Positions 1-6,198 of a DNA stretch of 6,576 bases are shown here, piece after piece (within the stretch, counting starts at the first letter, position 1; every line of letters starts with the position of its first letter). The notes under the pieces were generated by a model, which saw only the letters and a list, made by a program, of their open reading frames with translations, did no database searches and was not told the DNA's origin. This DNA is from Cellvibrionales bacterium UBA3090. GTDB lineage: Bacteria; Pseudomonadota; Gammaproteobacteria; Pseudomonadales; Porticoccaceae. The DNA is taken from the NCBI GenBank assembly GCA_002367235.1, contig DFBC01000011.1:1-6576 (forward strand). The letters run 5' to 3'. Position numbers and translations under genes: made by a program.

Positions 1-291
1 AACCGGGTTAGCTCGAAGCGTTTGTGCATGGATACGTAGTGCAGCCCTAGCCTCTGGGTTAAGAATTGCTTTATCGAACTCGAAGTAGAATACTCGGGCA
101 ACCGAGCTATCCGCATCCAGAGAAGAGCCACTAACACCACTGGAATCAACAGTGCCAGTCGATACCTGACTACTAGGAACCGACATCACATCAGAACCAG
201 AGGTATCTGCTGTGTCCGTACTGGAACAACCTGCAAGCAGTGATGCCAAGAAAGTCGCCATTACGCCATATTTGAGCATTTTGGTTTTCAT
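1..291 (-). CDS. pal: Pal, peptidoglycan-associated outer-membrane lipoprotein (partial, C-terminus outside window)
   Basis: Pal is the lipid-anchored outer-membrane partner of TolB and TolA; its OmpA-like domain binds peptidoglycan. The ATG is at 289-291, with AGGAG-type Shine-Dalgarno bases about 8 nt upstream (near 297-303). The 97 visible codons begin with a lipoprotein signal: charged MKTK, a hydrophobic stretch, then the lipobox LLAGC, so Cys22 is the predicted lipidated residue. Ser follows it, consistent with outer-membrane sorting. Residues 23-64 are a Ser/Asp/Thr-rich linker of low complexity. From about residue 66 the OmpA-like domain starts (RVFYFEFDKA, then NPEARAAL), matching the usual FxFD entry of Pal. 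The remaining 70 or so residues, including the diaminopimelate-binding part, lie beyond position 1. It is the last visible gene of the tol string, separated from tolB by 82 bp, the largest gap in the string. Confidence 0.97.
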   Translation of the reverse strand, partial: MKTKMLKYGVMATFLASLLAGCSSTDTADTSGSDVMSVPSSQVSTGTVDSSGVSGSSLDADSSVARVFYFEFDKAILNPEARAALRIHAQTLRANPV

Positions 292-302
292 TATTTTCTC
301 CT

Positions 303-339
303 GTTAATAATTGGGAGGTTTACTATTAAGGTTAATAAT
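303..339. repeat. Short AT-rich direct repeat in the tolB-pal gap
   Basis: The 9-mer GTTAATAAT occurs at 303-311 and 331-339 on the plus strand, 28 bp apart, inside the AT-rich 82-bp spacer between tolB and pal. No clear terminator or convincing sigma-70 promoter is visible there. The repeat may be only low-complexity AT sequence, or it may mark a regulator site or separate pal promoter. Confidence 0.3.
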
Positions 340-373
340 AATTTCTTTGTTACCATTCTAACTATTATGGCCC

Positions 374-1660
374 CTACTTTGGCGACCACGCCGGCTCACG
401 CACGTCTCCGCGGCGAGATGGCAATAAGAACTTTACTCCAGCATCCAAAGATACTGCCGCCAACACGCCCTTATTTCCCTGCTTGGTTGCATAAAGCAAC
501 ATAGCGCCGTTAGGAGCAACCGTTGGAGATTCATCCAGATACGTTTGGGTTAAAACTCTTAGATCTCCAGTAACCAAATCTTGTGATGCAATATGAAAGT
601 TACCATTATCACGGTGCACCATGACCAATGTTCGCCCATCTGAAGCAAGCCTGGGTCGAGCATTATACGAGCCCCTGAAGGTTAAGCGTTCTACCCGCCT
701 CGTGGCAATGGTTAGCTTGTATATTTGTGGGCTACCACCCCTGTCAGAGGTAAAAATTATCGATTTTCCATCTGGCGTCCAGTTTGGCTCCGTATCAATC
801 GCAAAATGCGTCGTTCTACGTGTAAATTGCCCAGTCAACAAATCGTAGGTATAGATTTCAGGGTTACCATCTTTTGATAGCACTAACGCCAGCTGCTTGC
901 CATCGGGAGACCACGAAGGCGCGCCATTCAATCCGCGGAAGTTTGTCAGCTGTGTGCGGGCGGCCGTCGCAAGGTTCTGCCGAAAAATAGCAGGCCTGCC
1001 AGTCTCGAACGAGACATACACCAGCTCCTTCGCATCGGGAGACCACGCCGGAGACATGATGGGTTGCTTCGAGTTGAGCAGCAACCGTTCTCTGGCACCG
1101 TCAGCATCGGCAACCATTAACTGAAATGTCATCTTGCCATTCACTGGAATAGCGGTCACATACGCCACACGTGTAGAAAATGCTCCGGGAATCCCGGTAA
1201 CCGCCTGATAGACCTGATCACTTATGTAGTGAGCCAAATCACGGAGTTGATTAGCCGGCCCTTCGACCACCTTGGTAAAAACTTTCCGTGCACTATGAAC
1301 CTCCATCAGACTAAAATTTATCTGATATCGCCCACCCCGGTTATCCACGTTACCGACAACCAAATATTCCGCACCCAGAATTCGCCAATCACGATAATAG
1401 ACGTCATTGGGCTTCGCAGGAAAGGACAACATATCGCGACGAGGAATAGGCCTGAACAAACCACTGCGCTCTAAATCAGCATCCACAATTTTGCCGATAT
1501 CCTCGGGTAGCGTGCTGCCATTCTGCGTGATCGGAGAAATAGCTATACGCGTGGGATTATCCACCCCTTGAGTAATCTCAATGGTCAACTCTGCCATTAC
1601 CGACAATGGATATATAAGAGCCAACAAGCACAGACTAAATACAGCCCCTAGTTTTTTCAC
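374..1660 (-). CDS. tolB: TolB, periplasmic beta-propeller of the Tol-Pal system
   Basis: TolB is a soluble periplasmic protein that binds Pal and is released from it through TolA. The 428-residue length matches the family (about 430). Residues 1-23 are a Sec signal peptide (MKKLGAVF, hydrophobic core, cleavage expected after SVMA). The mature N-terminus ELTIEITQGVDNP is the TolB segment that reaches TolA. Residues 30 to about 155 form the N-terminal alpha/beta domain. From about residue 165 the C-terminal six-bladed propeller shows repeated WSPDG-type turns: PAWSPDA (205), PSWSPDG (248), PNWTPDG (292), RLASDG (337), TVAPNG (380) and the closing PAWSPK. The start is GTG at 1658-1660, chosen because it gives a complete signal peptide and has GAGGT at 1669-1673. 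It begins 3 nt after the tolA stop, implying translational coupling. No frameshift or missing blade is seen. Confidence 0.98.
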   Translation of the reverse strand: MKKLGAVFSLCLLALIYPLSVMAELTIEITQGVDNPTRIAISPITQNGSTLPEDIGKIVDADLERSGLFRPIPRRDMLSFPAKPNDVYYRDWRILGAEYLVVGNVDNRGGRYQINFSLMEVHSARKVFTKVVEGPANQLRDLAHYISDQVYQAVTGIPGAFSTRVAYVTAIPVNGKMTFQLMVADADGARERLLLNSKQPIMSPAWSPDAKELVYVSFETGRPAIFRQNLATAARTQLTNFRGLNGAPSWSPDGKQLALVLSKDGNPEIYTYDLLTGQFTRRTTHFAIDTEPNWTPDGKSIIFTSDRGGSPQIYKLTIATRRVERLTFRGSYNARPRLASDGRTLVMVHRDNGNFHIASQDLVTGDLRVLTQTYLDESPTVAPNGAMLLYATKQGNKGVLAAVSLDAGVKFLLPSRRGDVREPAWSPK

Positions 1661-1663
1661 GTT

Positions 1664-2320
1664 CTACAACCTCAAATCTTCTGGTCTGAAGACCAACCGT
1701 AACTTACGAAAATTATTTTCAAACACCCTTGATGGGAGCTCCTGCAACTTATCAAACCTTCCCGCCTTGTGCACCGCCTGTTCTGCCGAACGATCAAATG
1801 CTGCATGACCACTTGATTTGGCGACTATCACATTAACCACTTGCCCCGTGGGCACCAATTGTATCAGCAGCTCCACTTCCATGCCTCGACGAGCACTTGG
1901 TGGACGATTCCAATTACCCGCTACACGCTCATAGATATAGGCGGAATAGCTACTGACCAACTGAGCATCGGTTTCAGCCTCCAAAAACTCCTCCTCTTCC
2001 GCCAGCGCGCTGGCGAACTGCTGTTCCAATTGTTGTGTATCCCGCTCTGGTTTCGACGTTGGCTCAGGTGCGGGTTTTGGCTTGGCCTTTGGTTTTGGTT
2101 TGGCTTTAGGTTTTGGTTTGGCCTTTGGTTTTGGCTTAGGCTTTGGTTTGGCTTTTTCCTCTAACTGAATCAGTTTTGCTTGAACATATTTCGGCTGAGC
2201 CATTTTTCTTGGGCTCTTTTCCGGCCCCCACTGGGAGACAAGCAGCAAGAGAACAAAAGCATGCAATGCCAAACTGACGACAATAGCCGCAGCATATGAA
2301 AAAAACTTCTGTGTACACAC
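1664..2320 (-). CDS. tolA: TolA, short form with a Lys-Pro spacer
   Basis: TolA links the TolQ-TolR motor to TolB and Pal across the periplasm. Residues 8-30 are one transmembrane helix holding Ser16 and His20, the S-x3-H pair that in E. coli TolA (S18/H22) engages TolQ-TolR. Residues 56-83 are a KAKPKP-type Lys-Pro repeat. Residues 92-121 are a short charged helix (QLEQQFASALAEEEE). Residues 122-218 form the TolA/TonB-like C-terminal domain, with YIYERVAGNWNRPPSARRGM, VELLIQLVPTG, SSGHAAFDRSAEQAV and a PEDLRL end like Pseudomonas TolA. At 218 residues it is far shorter than E. coli TolA (421); the long Ala/Lys/Glu helical spacer is absent. The start is GTG at 2318-2320, 5 nt after tolR, without a good Shine-Dalgarno, so coupling is likely. 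The exact start is less certain than the gene itself. Confidence 0.95.
   Translation of the reverse strand: MCTQKFFSYAAAIVVSLALHAFVLLLLVSQWGPEKSPRKMAQPKYVQAKLIQLEEKAKPKPKPKPKAKPKPKAKPKPKAKPKPAPEPTSKPERDTQQLEQQFASALAEEEEFLEAETDAQLVSSYSAYIYERVAGNWNRPPSARRGMEVELLIQLVPTGQVVNVIVAKSSGHAAFDRSAEQAVHKAGRFDKLQELPSRVFENNFRKLRLVFRPEDLRL
1669..1673 (-). promoter_or_regulatory. Ribosome binding site supporting the GTG start of tolB
   Basis: GAGGT on the minus strand lies 8 nt before the GTG at 1658-1660, inside the last codons of tolA. This supports the GTG as the real start, since no ATG gives a full signal peptide. Confidence 0.7.
2072..2155 (-). repeat. 18-bp tandem repeat encoding KAKPKP in tolA
   Basis: The stretch encodes residues 56-83 of TolA: KAKPKP plus KPKP, then three consecutive KAKPKP hexapeptides. 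At DNA level these are imperfect 18-bp units with third-position changes (for example cca/cct for Pro and gcc/gct for Ala). The unit is a multiple of three, so copy-number change by slippage would alter spacer length without breaking the frame. Confidence 0.9.
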
Positions 2321-2325
2321 AATGA

Positions 2326-2754
2326 CTAGTTTTTTCCAGGTGGCTCAGTCACGAGCCCCACAGAAGGTGCACCCGCACTTTGCAAATCACTCATCAGTTT
2401 CACTACTGACCCATAATCTACCCGAGCATCCCCCCAGACAAGCACTGGCGTTTTCGGTTGCTGCCGTAAAACCTTCGTCACTTTTTCAATAATTGACGGC
2501 AGTGCCTCCTGAATATTTTTTCCATTCCCCAAATCCAGATAATAAGAACCATCTGCCTTGATCGAGACAATCAAAGGATCCTTTTCTTTATCGTCCAAAG
2601 GGGCTGATGGCGCCTGTGGCAATTCAACCTTGACTCCCTGCATAAGCAGAGGCGCTGTCACCATAAAGACAATCAGCAACACCAACATCACATCGATATA
2701 GGGAACGACATTGATTTCTGCCACCAGTCGACGCTTATGTCTTTTATATTTCAT
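2326..2754 (-). CDS. tolR: TolR, ExbD-family inner-membrane motor subunit
   Basis: TolR works with TolQ to turn the proton motive force into movement of TolA. It has 142 residues, the usual length. A basic cytoplasmic N-terminus (MKYKRHKRRL) precedes the motif EINVVPYIDVMLVLLIVFMV. Asp21 in this transmembrane helix (about residues 19-38) matches the essential proton-binding Asp23 of E. coli TolR. The following TAPLLMQGVKVELP is the conserved exit segment, and residues 60-142 are the periplasmic ExbD-like domain that dimerises and binds peptidoglycan. The ATG at 2752-2754 lies 2 nt after the tolQ stop. No clear Shine-Dalgarno is present, so translation is probably coupled to tolQ. TolR rather than ExbD is called because the gene sits between tolQ and tolA. 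Confidence 0.98.
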   Translation of the reverse strand: MKYKRHKRRLVAEINVVPYIDVMLVLLIVFMVTAPLLMQGVKVELPQAPSAPLDDKEKDPLIVSIKADGSYYLDLGNGKNIQEALPSIIEKVTKVLRQQPKTPVLVWGDARVDYGSVVKLMSDLQSAGAPSVGLVTEPPGKN

Positions 2755-2756
2755 AA

Positions 2757-3431
2757 TTAGTGACTGTGAACCCGGCGGTGAAGAATACTTGAAAATTCTT
2801 CTGAAAAGGTTTCATAGCTACTGAAAATACTGTCTGCTGAAGCAGAATAACGGTTGTATGCCAACACGGCTGGAATTGCCGCAAACAACCCCATAGCCGT
2901 AGCAATTAGTGCCTCTGAAATACCCGGAGCAACAGTCGCCAACGTGGCCTGCTGAACATTGGCCAAGCCTCTAAAGGAATTCATAATGCCCCATACGGTT
3001 CCAAATAGGCCTATGTAAGGACTAACCGATGCAACACTCGCTAAAAACGGTAAATTACGATTGAGCTTTTCTTCTTCTCTAGAGAGTGCCACCCGCATGG
3101 ATCTTTCAGCACCTTCCATTACCGCTTCGGAATCAGCACTACTCTGCTGAGTGAGTCGATTAAACTCTCGATACCCTGCACGAAAGACACTGGAAAGGCC
3201 TTCGGCTGCATTACTGGCACCACTATCGTGATACAACTGATTTAAATCGATACCAGACCAAAAGTTGTCTTCAAATTCTCGTAGGTTGCGACTTGCAGTT
3301 CTCAGATAAAGGCCACGTTGAACAATCATCACCCAGGAAATAATTGACGCTATAAATAGTAAGGACATCACAAACTGCACAAGCACGGTGGCATTGGCAA
3401 TGAGACTCCAGAGAGATAAATGTTCGGTCAC
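2757..3431 (-). CDS. tolQ: TolQ, MotA/TolQ/ExbB-family proton channel subunit
   Basis: TolQ forms the inner-membrane pentameric stator around TolR helices. The 224-residue protein shows three transmembrane segments: about 14-37 (VLVQFVMSLLFIASIISWVMIV), about 128-152 (FLASVASVSPYIGLFGTVWGIM) and about 168-192 (APGISEALIATAMGLFAAIPAVLAY), with the large cytoplasmic loop between the first two. Thr145 (in FGTVWG) and Thr178 (in LIATAMG) fall at the same numbers as the functional Thr145 and Thr178 of E. coli TolQ. The start is GTG at 3429-3431, supported by AGGAG at 3439-3443. A 35-bp gap separates it from ybgC. It could in principle be ExbB, but the tolR-tolA-tolB-pal context settles the call. 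Confidence 0.98.
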   Translation of the reverse strand: MTEHLSLWSLIANATVLVQFVMSLLFIASIISWVMIVQRGLYLRTASRNLREFEDNFWSGIDLNQLYHDSGASNAAEGLSSVFRAGYREFNRLTQQSSADSEAVMEGAERSMRVALSREEEKLNRNLPFLASVASVSPYIGLFGTVWGIMNSFRGLANVQQATLATVAPGISEALIATAMGLFAAIPAVLAYNRYSASADSIFSSYETFSEEFSSILHRRVHSH

Positions 3432-3438
3432 CCAGTTA

Positions 3439-3443
3439 CTCCT
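3439..3443 (-). promoter_or_regulatory. Ribosome binding site supporting the GTG start of tolQ
   Basis: A perfect AGGAG on the minus strand lies 7 nt before the GTG at 3429-3431, in the ybgC-tolQ gap. It is one of the best Shine-Dalgarno sequences of the string and fixes the non-ATG start. Confidence 0.8.
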
Positions 3444-3466
3444 GTTTCTCTATTGGCTGTGATTGC

Positions 3467-3868
3467 TTACACAGCGGCTTGAAGTACTTTCAGCATGTCG
3501 TCAGGTATCGCCGACGGTCGTTTTTTCTCTTGACTGATACAGGCTACTTTAACAACAGCATCAACCAAAACTTTATCATTTCTCAGCACTTTTTGAGCGA
3601 TAGTAAAAGATGTACGCGATACCGCCGTAAGCCGGGCTGTAGCCACAATTTCGTCATCTAATACGGCAGGCTGCCGATATTTTATCTCCACAGAATGTAC
3701 AACAAACTGCAAATCGCCAAACAAAGCCGGCTTATCATAACCAAGGGTGCGAATTAACTCGGTACGCGCCCGCTCAATATATTTCAAGTAGTTGGCATAG
3801 TAGACAATGCCACCCGCATCGGTGTCCTCGACATAGACGCGGATGGGTAGACAATATTCTTGAGGCAT
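3467..3868 (-). CDS. ybgC: YbgC, Tol-Pal-associated hotdog-fold acyl-CoA thioesterase
   Basis: YbgC proteins are cytoplasmic hotdog-fold thioesterases that hydrolyse acyl-CoA and are nearly always encoded just ahead of tolQ; their exact link to Tol-Pal is unsettled. The 133-residue length is typical. Residues 11-36 carry the family signature VYVEDTDAGGIVYYANYLKY followed by IERART. Asp17 is the expected catalytic acid of the DTDAGG loop. The His often found after VVY in YbgC (VVYH) is Tyr24 here, a modest variation. Residues 52-115 supply the remaining strands (HSVEIKYRQPAVLDDEIVATA, then the SFTIAQKV strand). The ATG is at 3866-3868, 13 nt after the ruvB stop, with only a modest CGGA ribosome site. 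Confidence 0.95.
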   Translation of the reverse strand: MPQEYCLPIRVYVEDTDAGGIVYYANYLKYIERARTELIRTLGYDKPALFGDLQFVVHSVEIKYRQPAVLDDEIVATARLTAVSRTSFTIAQKVLRNDKVLVDAVVKVACISQEKKRPSAIPDDMLKVLQAAV

Positions 3869-3881
3869 TTATCCGTTAGAC

Positions 3882-4901
3882 CTAATTATTTATTACTTTT
3901 TTTGGACTGGGCAGACCAAAGTGCTCATAAGCCAAGCGGGTAACCATCCTTCCACGAGGGGTTCGGATCATATAGCCCTGCTGAATGAGGTAGGGCTCCA
4001 ATACATCCTCGATGGTATCACGCTCCTCGCTAATAGCTGCAGCGATACTATCGACACCCACAGGGCCACCTTCAAATTTTTCCATGATAGCCAGCATCAG
4101 ACGCCTATCCATATGATCGAAACCACTGGCATCGACATTGAGCATATTCAGCGCCAAATCCGCCACCTCAGAGGTAATCCTGCCATCGGCTTTAATCTCT
4201 GCGTAATCTCTTACCCGGCGCAACAGGCGGTTGGCAATTCTAGGGGTGCCTCTGGACCTTCGGGCAATTTCCCTCGCACCCCGGGCGTCCATATCAACCC
4301 CCAGAATATTGGCCGACCGGGAAACAATCGAACTCAGCTCATCAACGGAGTAGAACTCCAGCCGCTGCACAATACCAAATCTATCCCTGAGCGGTGATGT
4401 CAGCAGACCCGCTCTGGTGGTAGCGCCAACCAGAGTGAACGGAGGAATATCGAGTTTTATGGAACGCGCGGCAGGACCCTCACCAATCATGATATCCAAT
4501 TGATAGTCTTCCATCGCGGGATAGATAACTTCTTCAACAACAGGACTCAACCGATGTATCTCATCGATAAACAACACATCGCCGGGATCAAGGTTCGTCA
4601 TTAATGCCGCAAGATCACCCGCCTTTTCCAACACCGGGCCAGACGTAGTTTTTAAACCGACACCCATCTCATTGGCAATGATATGCGCGAGGGTAGTTTT
4701 CCCAAGCCCAGGGGGACCAAAGACCAAGGTGTGATCCAGAGGCTCTTCTCGCTTGCGAGCGGCGCCGATGAATATTTCCATCTGCTCCCGAACAACCTGC
4801 TGCCCTACATAGTCCGCCAAACTCAATGGACGGATAGCACGGTCAAAGCGATCTTCCTGGATAGATGCTTCTGGAGAAATCAGACGGTCAGTTTCGATCA
4901 T
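3882..4901 (-). CDS. ruvB: RuvB, Holliday-junction branch-migration ATPase
   Basis: RuvB is the hexameric AAA+ motor that RuvA loads on Holliday junctions to drive branch migration. The protein has 339 residues, close to the usual 335-350. Visible motifs in order: entry segment RPLSLADYVGQ (24-34), Walker A GPPGLGKTT (62-70), Walker B VLFIDEIHRL (109-118), sensor 1 GATTR (159-163), SPLRDRFG with the arginine finger region (169-176), sensor 2 GTPRIANRLLRR (218-229), and a C-terminal winged helix (about 260-335) with RTPRGR for DNA contact. The ATG at 4899-4901 lies 23 nt after ruvA; its Shine-Dalgarno is weak. ruvB is followed after 13 nt by ybgC, so the repair and envelope genes are physically continuous. 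Confidence 0.99.
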   Translation of the reverse strand: MIETDRLISPEASIQEDRFDRAIRPLSLADYVGQQVVREQMEIFIGAARKREEPLDHTLVFGPPGLGKTTLAHIIANEMGVGLKTTSGPVLEKAGDLAALMTNLDPGDVLFIDEIHRLSPVVEEVIYPAMEDYQLDIMIGEGPAARSIKLDIPPFTLVGATTRAGLLTSPLRDRFGIVQRLEFYSVDELSSIVSRSANILGVDMDARGAREIARRSRGTPRIANRLLRRVRDYAEIKADGRITSEVADLALNMLNVDASGFDHMDRRLMLAIMEKFEGGPVGVDSIAAAISEERDTIEDVLEPYLIQQGYMIRTPRGRMVTRLAYEHFGLPSPKKVINN

Positions 4902-4924
4902 CGGGGAAGTATATCTCGCTCAGT

Positions 4925-5527
4925 CTAGGTTTTAACCATGCTTTTTAGTGATAAACGTATCAAATCCTGACTGCTGAGCCCATCTTGAGCAACGGCATTC
5001 ACCATACGAGCGGCATCCTGTGGTTTATAACCCAGAGAAATCAATGCGCTCTCAGCTTCTTTTACCGTATCAGGTTGACGGCTGGATGACGGTGGCGACA
5101 AGTCCAGTTCAGATGATTCCCCAAAGTGTTCCAGCCGATCGCGCATCTCGACAATCAGGCGTTCAGCCGTTTTCTTTCCTACACCGGGCAGCTTCACTAA
5201 TTTAGCGGTGTCATCGGACTGCACAGCATGCACAAATTCACTGGCGTTCATCCCCGAAAGAATGGCCAACGCCATTTTCGGGCCCACACCAGTGACTTTA
5301 ATCAGGGTACGGAATAACTCGCGCTCTCGCACCTCATTAAAACCATAGAGCTGCTGAACGTCTTCTCTCACCACAAAATGCGTATGGAGCATCACGCTTT
5401 CGCCAACTGCGGGCAAATCAAAATAACTGGTCAGGGAAACCAACACCTCGTAACCGATACCCTGAACATCTATTAATAATTCAGGGGCTTGCTTCTCCAG
5501 CAGTATTCCCTTTATTCGTCCTATCAC
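4925..5527 (-). CDS. ruvA: RuvA, Holliday-junction binding subunit
   Basis: RuvA tetramers hold the open four-way junction and recruit RuvB. The 200-residue length is standard. Domain I (1-64) is the OB fold beginning MIGRIKG; the acidic pin residues Glu55 and Asp56 (in VREDVQQL) match E. coli numbering exactly. Domain II has two helix-hairpin-helix motifs, VTGVGPKMALAIL (78-90) and LPGVGKKTAERLI (113-125), which contact the DNA backbone. A polar linker (136-153, Ser/Pro-rich) leads to domain III (about 154-200), which binds RuvB. The start is GTG at 5525-5527, chosen because MIGRIKG is the family N-terminus and GAGGGG lies at 5535-5540. The gap to ruvC is 24 nt. Confidence 0.99.
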   Translation of the reverse strand: MIGRIKGILLEKQAPELLIDVQGIGYEVLVSLTSYFDLPAVGESVMLHTHFVVREDVQQLYGFNEVRERELFRTLIKVTGVGPKMALAILSGMNASEFVHAVQSDDTAKLVKLPGVGKKTAERLIVEMRDRLEHFGESSELDLSPPSSSRQPDTVKEAESALISLGYKPQDAARMVNAVAQDGLSSQDLIRLSLKSMVKT

Positions 5528-5534
5528 CTTGCGT

Positions 5535-5540
5535 CCCCTC
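5535..5540 (-). promoter_or_regulatory. Ribosome binding site supporting the GTG start of ruvA
   Basis: GAGGGG on the minus strand lies 7 nt before the GTG at 5525-5527, in the ruvC-ruvA gap, and supports this non-ATG start. Confidence 0.7.
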
Positions 5541-5551
5541 TTTTACTTCTC

Positions 5552-6091
5552 TTAGGCTTCAGTGACTTCAAGTTTCTTCAGGCGGCCTTTTGAATAGCGA
5601 AACTGGGCACCCAAACTCACCGCCGTACGTAATGTTTGCGCATGGCTGAGGGCTACGGCCAGCGCATCAGCGGCGTCTTCAGCAGGAACAGAGGGTAGTT
5701 TTAGCAACTGTTTAATCATGTGCTGCACCTGCTCTTTGCTCGCCGCACCATTACCAACCACCGACTTTTTCACTGATCGAGCCGAGTATTCAGCCACAGG
5801 CAAGCCCGCCGTAACGCCAGCGACAATCGCCGCACCACGAGCCTGCCCTAATTTTAATGCCGCACGGGGGTCTTTAGCGAAAAATACCTCTTCGACAGCC
5901 ATCTCTACCGGCTGAAACTCAGTAATAATTTCAGTCACACTATCAAAAATGACTTTGAGGCGCGCCGACAACTCTCCGGTGGGCAAACGAATGATGCCAC
6001 TGGTAACGTACTCTATTTTGGAGCCGACAGCATTGATTATGCCAAAACCCGTTTTACGAGAACCGGGGTCAATACCCAGAATCAACGTCAT
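5552..6091 (-). CDS. ruvC: RuvC, Holliday-junction resolvase
   Basis: RuvC is the dimeric endonuclease that cuts junctions held by RuvAB. I start it at the ATG at 6089-6091 (179 residues, MTLILGIDPGSRKTG), which matches the family N-terminus. An in-frame GTG at 6101-6103 would add four residues but has AAAGG touching it, whereas the ATG has a GGTGG stretch at suitable spacing. In the 179-residue numbering the four metal-binding acids are Asp8, Glu67 (in AVEEVFF), Asp139 and Asp142 (AEDAADALAVALSH). These equal E. coli Asp7, Glu66, Asp138 and Asp141 shifted by one. The RNase H-like fold is complete. It is the first gene of the string and lies about 39 bp downstream of a LexA box. The yebC gene often found just upstream is absent here. 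Confidence 0.98.
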   Translation of the reverse strand: MTLILGIDPGSRKTGFGIINAVGSKIEYVTSGIIRLPTGELSARLKVIFDSVTEIITEFQPVEMAVEEVFFAKDPRAALKLGQARGAAIVAGVTAGLPVAEYSARSVKKSVVGNGAASKEQVQHMIKQLLKLPSVPAEDAADALAVALSHAQTLRTAVSLGAQFRYSKGRLKKLEVTEA

Positions 6092-6129
6092 AAAAGCCAC
6101 CACCCTTTACGCCACTCAGCACCAGCCAG

Positions 6130-6149
6130 CACTGTATATTGCTACAGTA
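6130..6149. promoter_or_regulatory. LexA (SOS) box upstream of ruvC
   Basis: The plus strand reads CACTGTATATTGCTACAGTA. The core CTGT-N8-ACAG occupies 6132-6147 exactly, and 16 of 20 positions match the E. coli consensus TACTGTATATATATACAGTA. It is 39 bp upstream of the ruvC ATG and covers the likely -10 hexamers, so LexA binding would block transcription. This predicts DNA-damage induction of ruvC and the genes behind it. The match is direct; binding is inferred. Confidence 0.88.
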
Positions 6150-6171
6150 TATTAACTAATAAAAAAAACAA
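6133..6171 (-). promoter_or_regulatory. Probable ruvC promoter region overlapping the LexA box
   Basis: Two minus-strand -10-like hexamers lie in or on the edge of the LexA box: TATACT (6146-6151) and TATACA (6133-6138). A TTGTTT at 6166-6171 resembles a -35 but sits only 14 bp from TATACT, while TATACA has only a poor -35 at 17 bp. The exact hexamers are therefore uncertain. Overlap of the promoter with the operator is typical for SOS genes. Confidence 0.45.
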
Positions 6172-6198
6172 GCCCCAAACTGGATGGCTCATGGGGCT
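6161..6198 (-). terminator. Intrinsic terminator just upstream of the ruvC promoter
   Basis: On the minus strand the 7-bp stem AGCCCCA/TGGGGCT (6192-6198 with 6171-6177) has a 14-nt loop and is followed by TG and eight T. This is a strong Rho-independent terminator for minus-strand RNA. It lies about 220 bp past the terminator of the upstream protein gene, so it implies a separate minus-strand transcript ending here, or a backup stop. Confidence 0.85.

Noticed and set aside
1841..2164. A 107-residue plus-strand frame with a striking Trp/Phe/Leu/Gly-rich repeat.
   Set aside because: It is the antisense reading of the tolA Lys-Pro repeat; the aromatic repeat is a by-product of the KAKPKP codons.
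2296..2312. A run of seven T near the tolA start (minus strand) as a possible programmed frameshift site.
   Set aside because: The zero frame is open through a correct TolA membrane helix and domain; the alternative frame leads only to a short frame with no TolA features.
3921..4397. A 158-residue plus-strand open frame opposite ruvB.
   Set aside because: It lies wholly antisense to a fully conserved ruvB, has no recognisable domain or ribosome site, and is explained by the codon pattern of ruvB.
6092..6103. A longer RuvC start at the in-frame GTG (6101-6103).
   Set aside because: The ATG at 6089-6091 gives the family-standard N-terminus (MTLILGIDPGS) and places all four catalytic acids one residue off E. 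coli numbering; the GTG has no properly spaced ribosome site.
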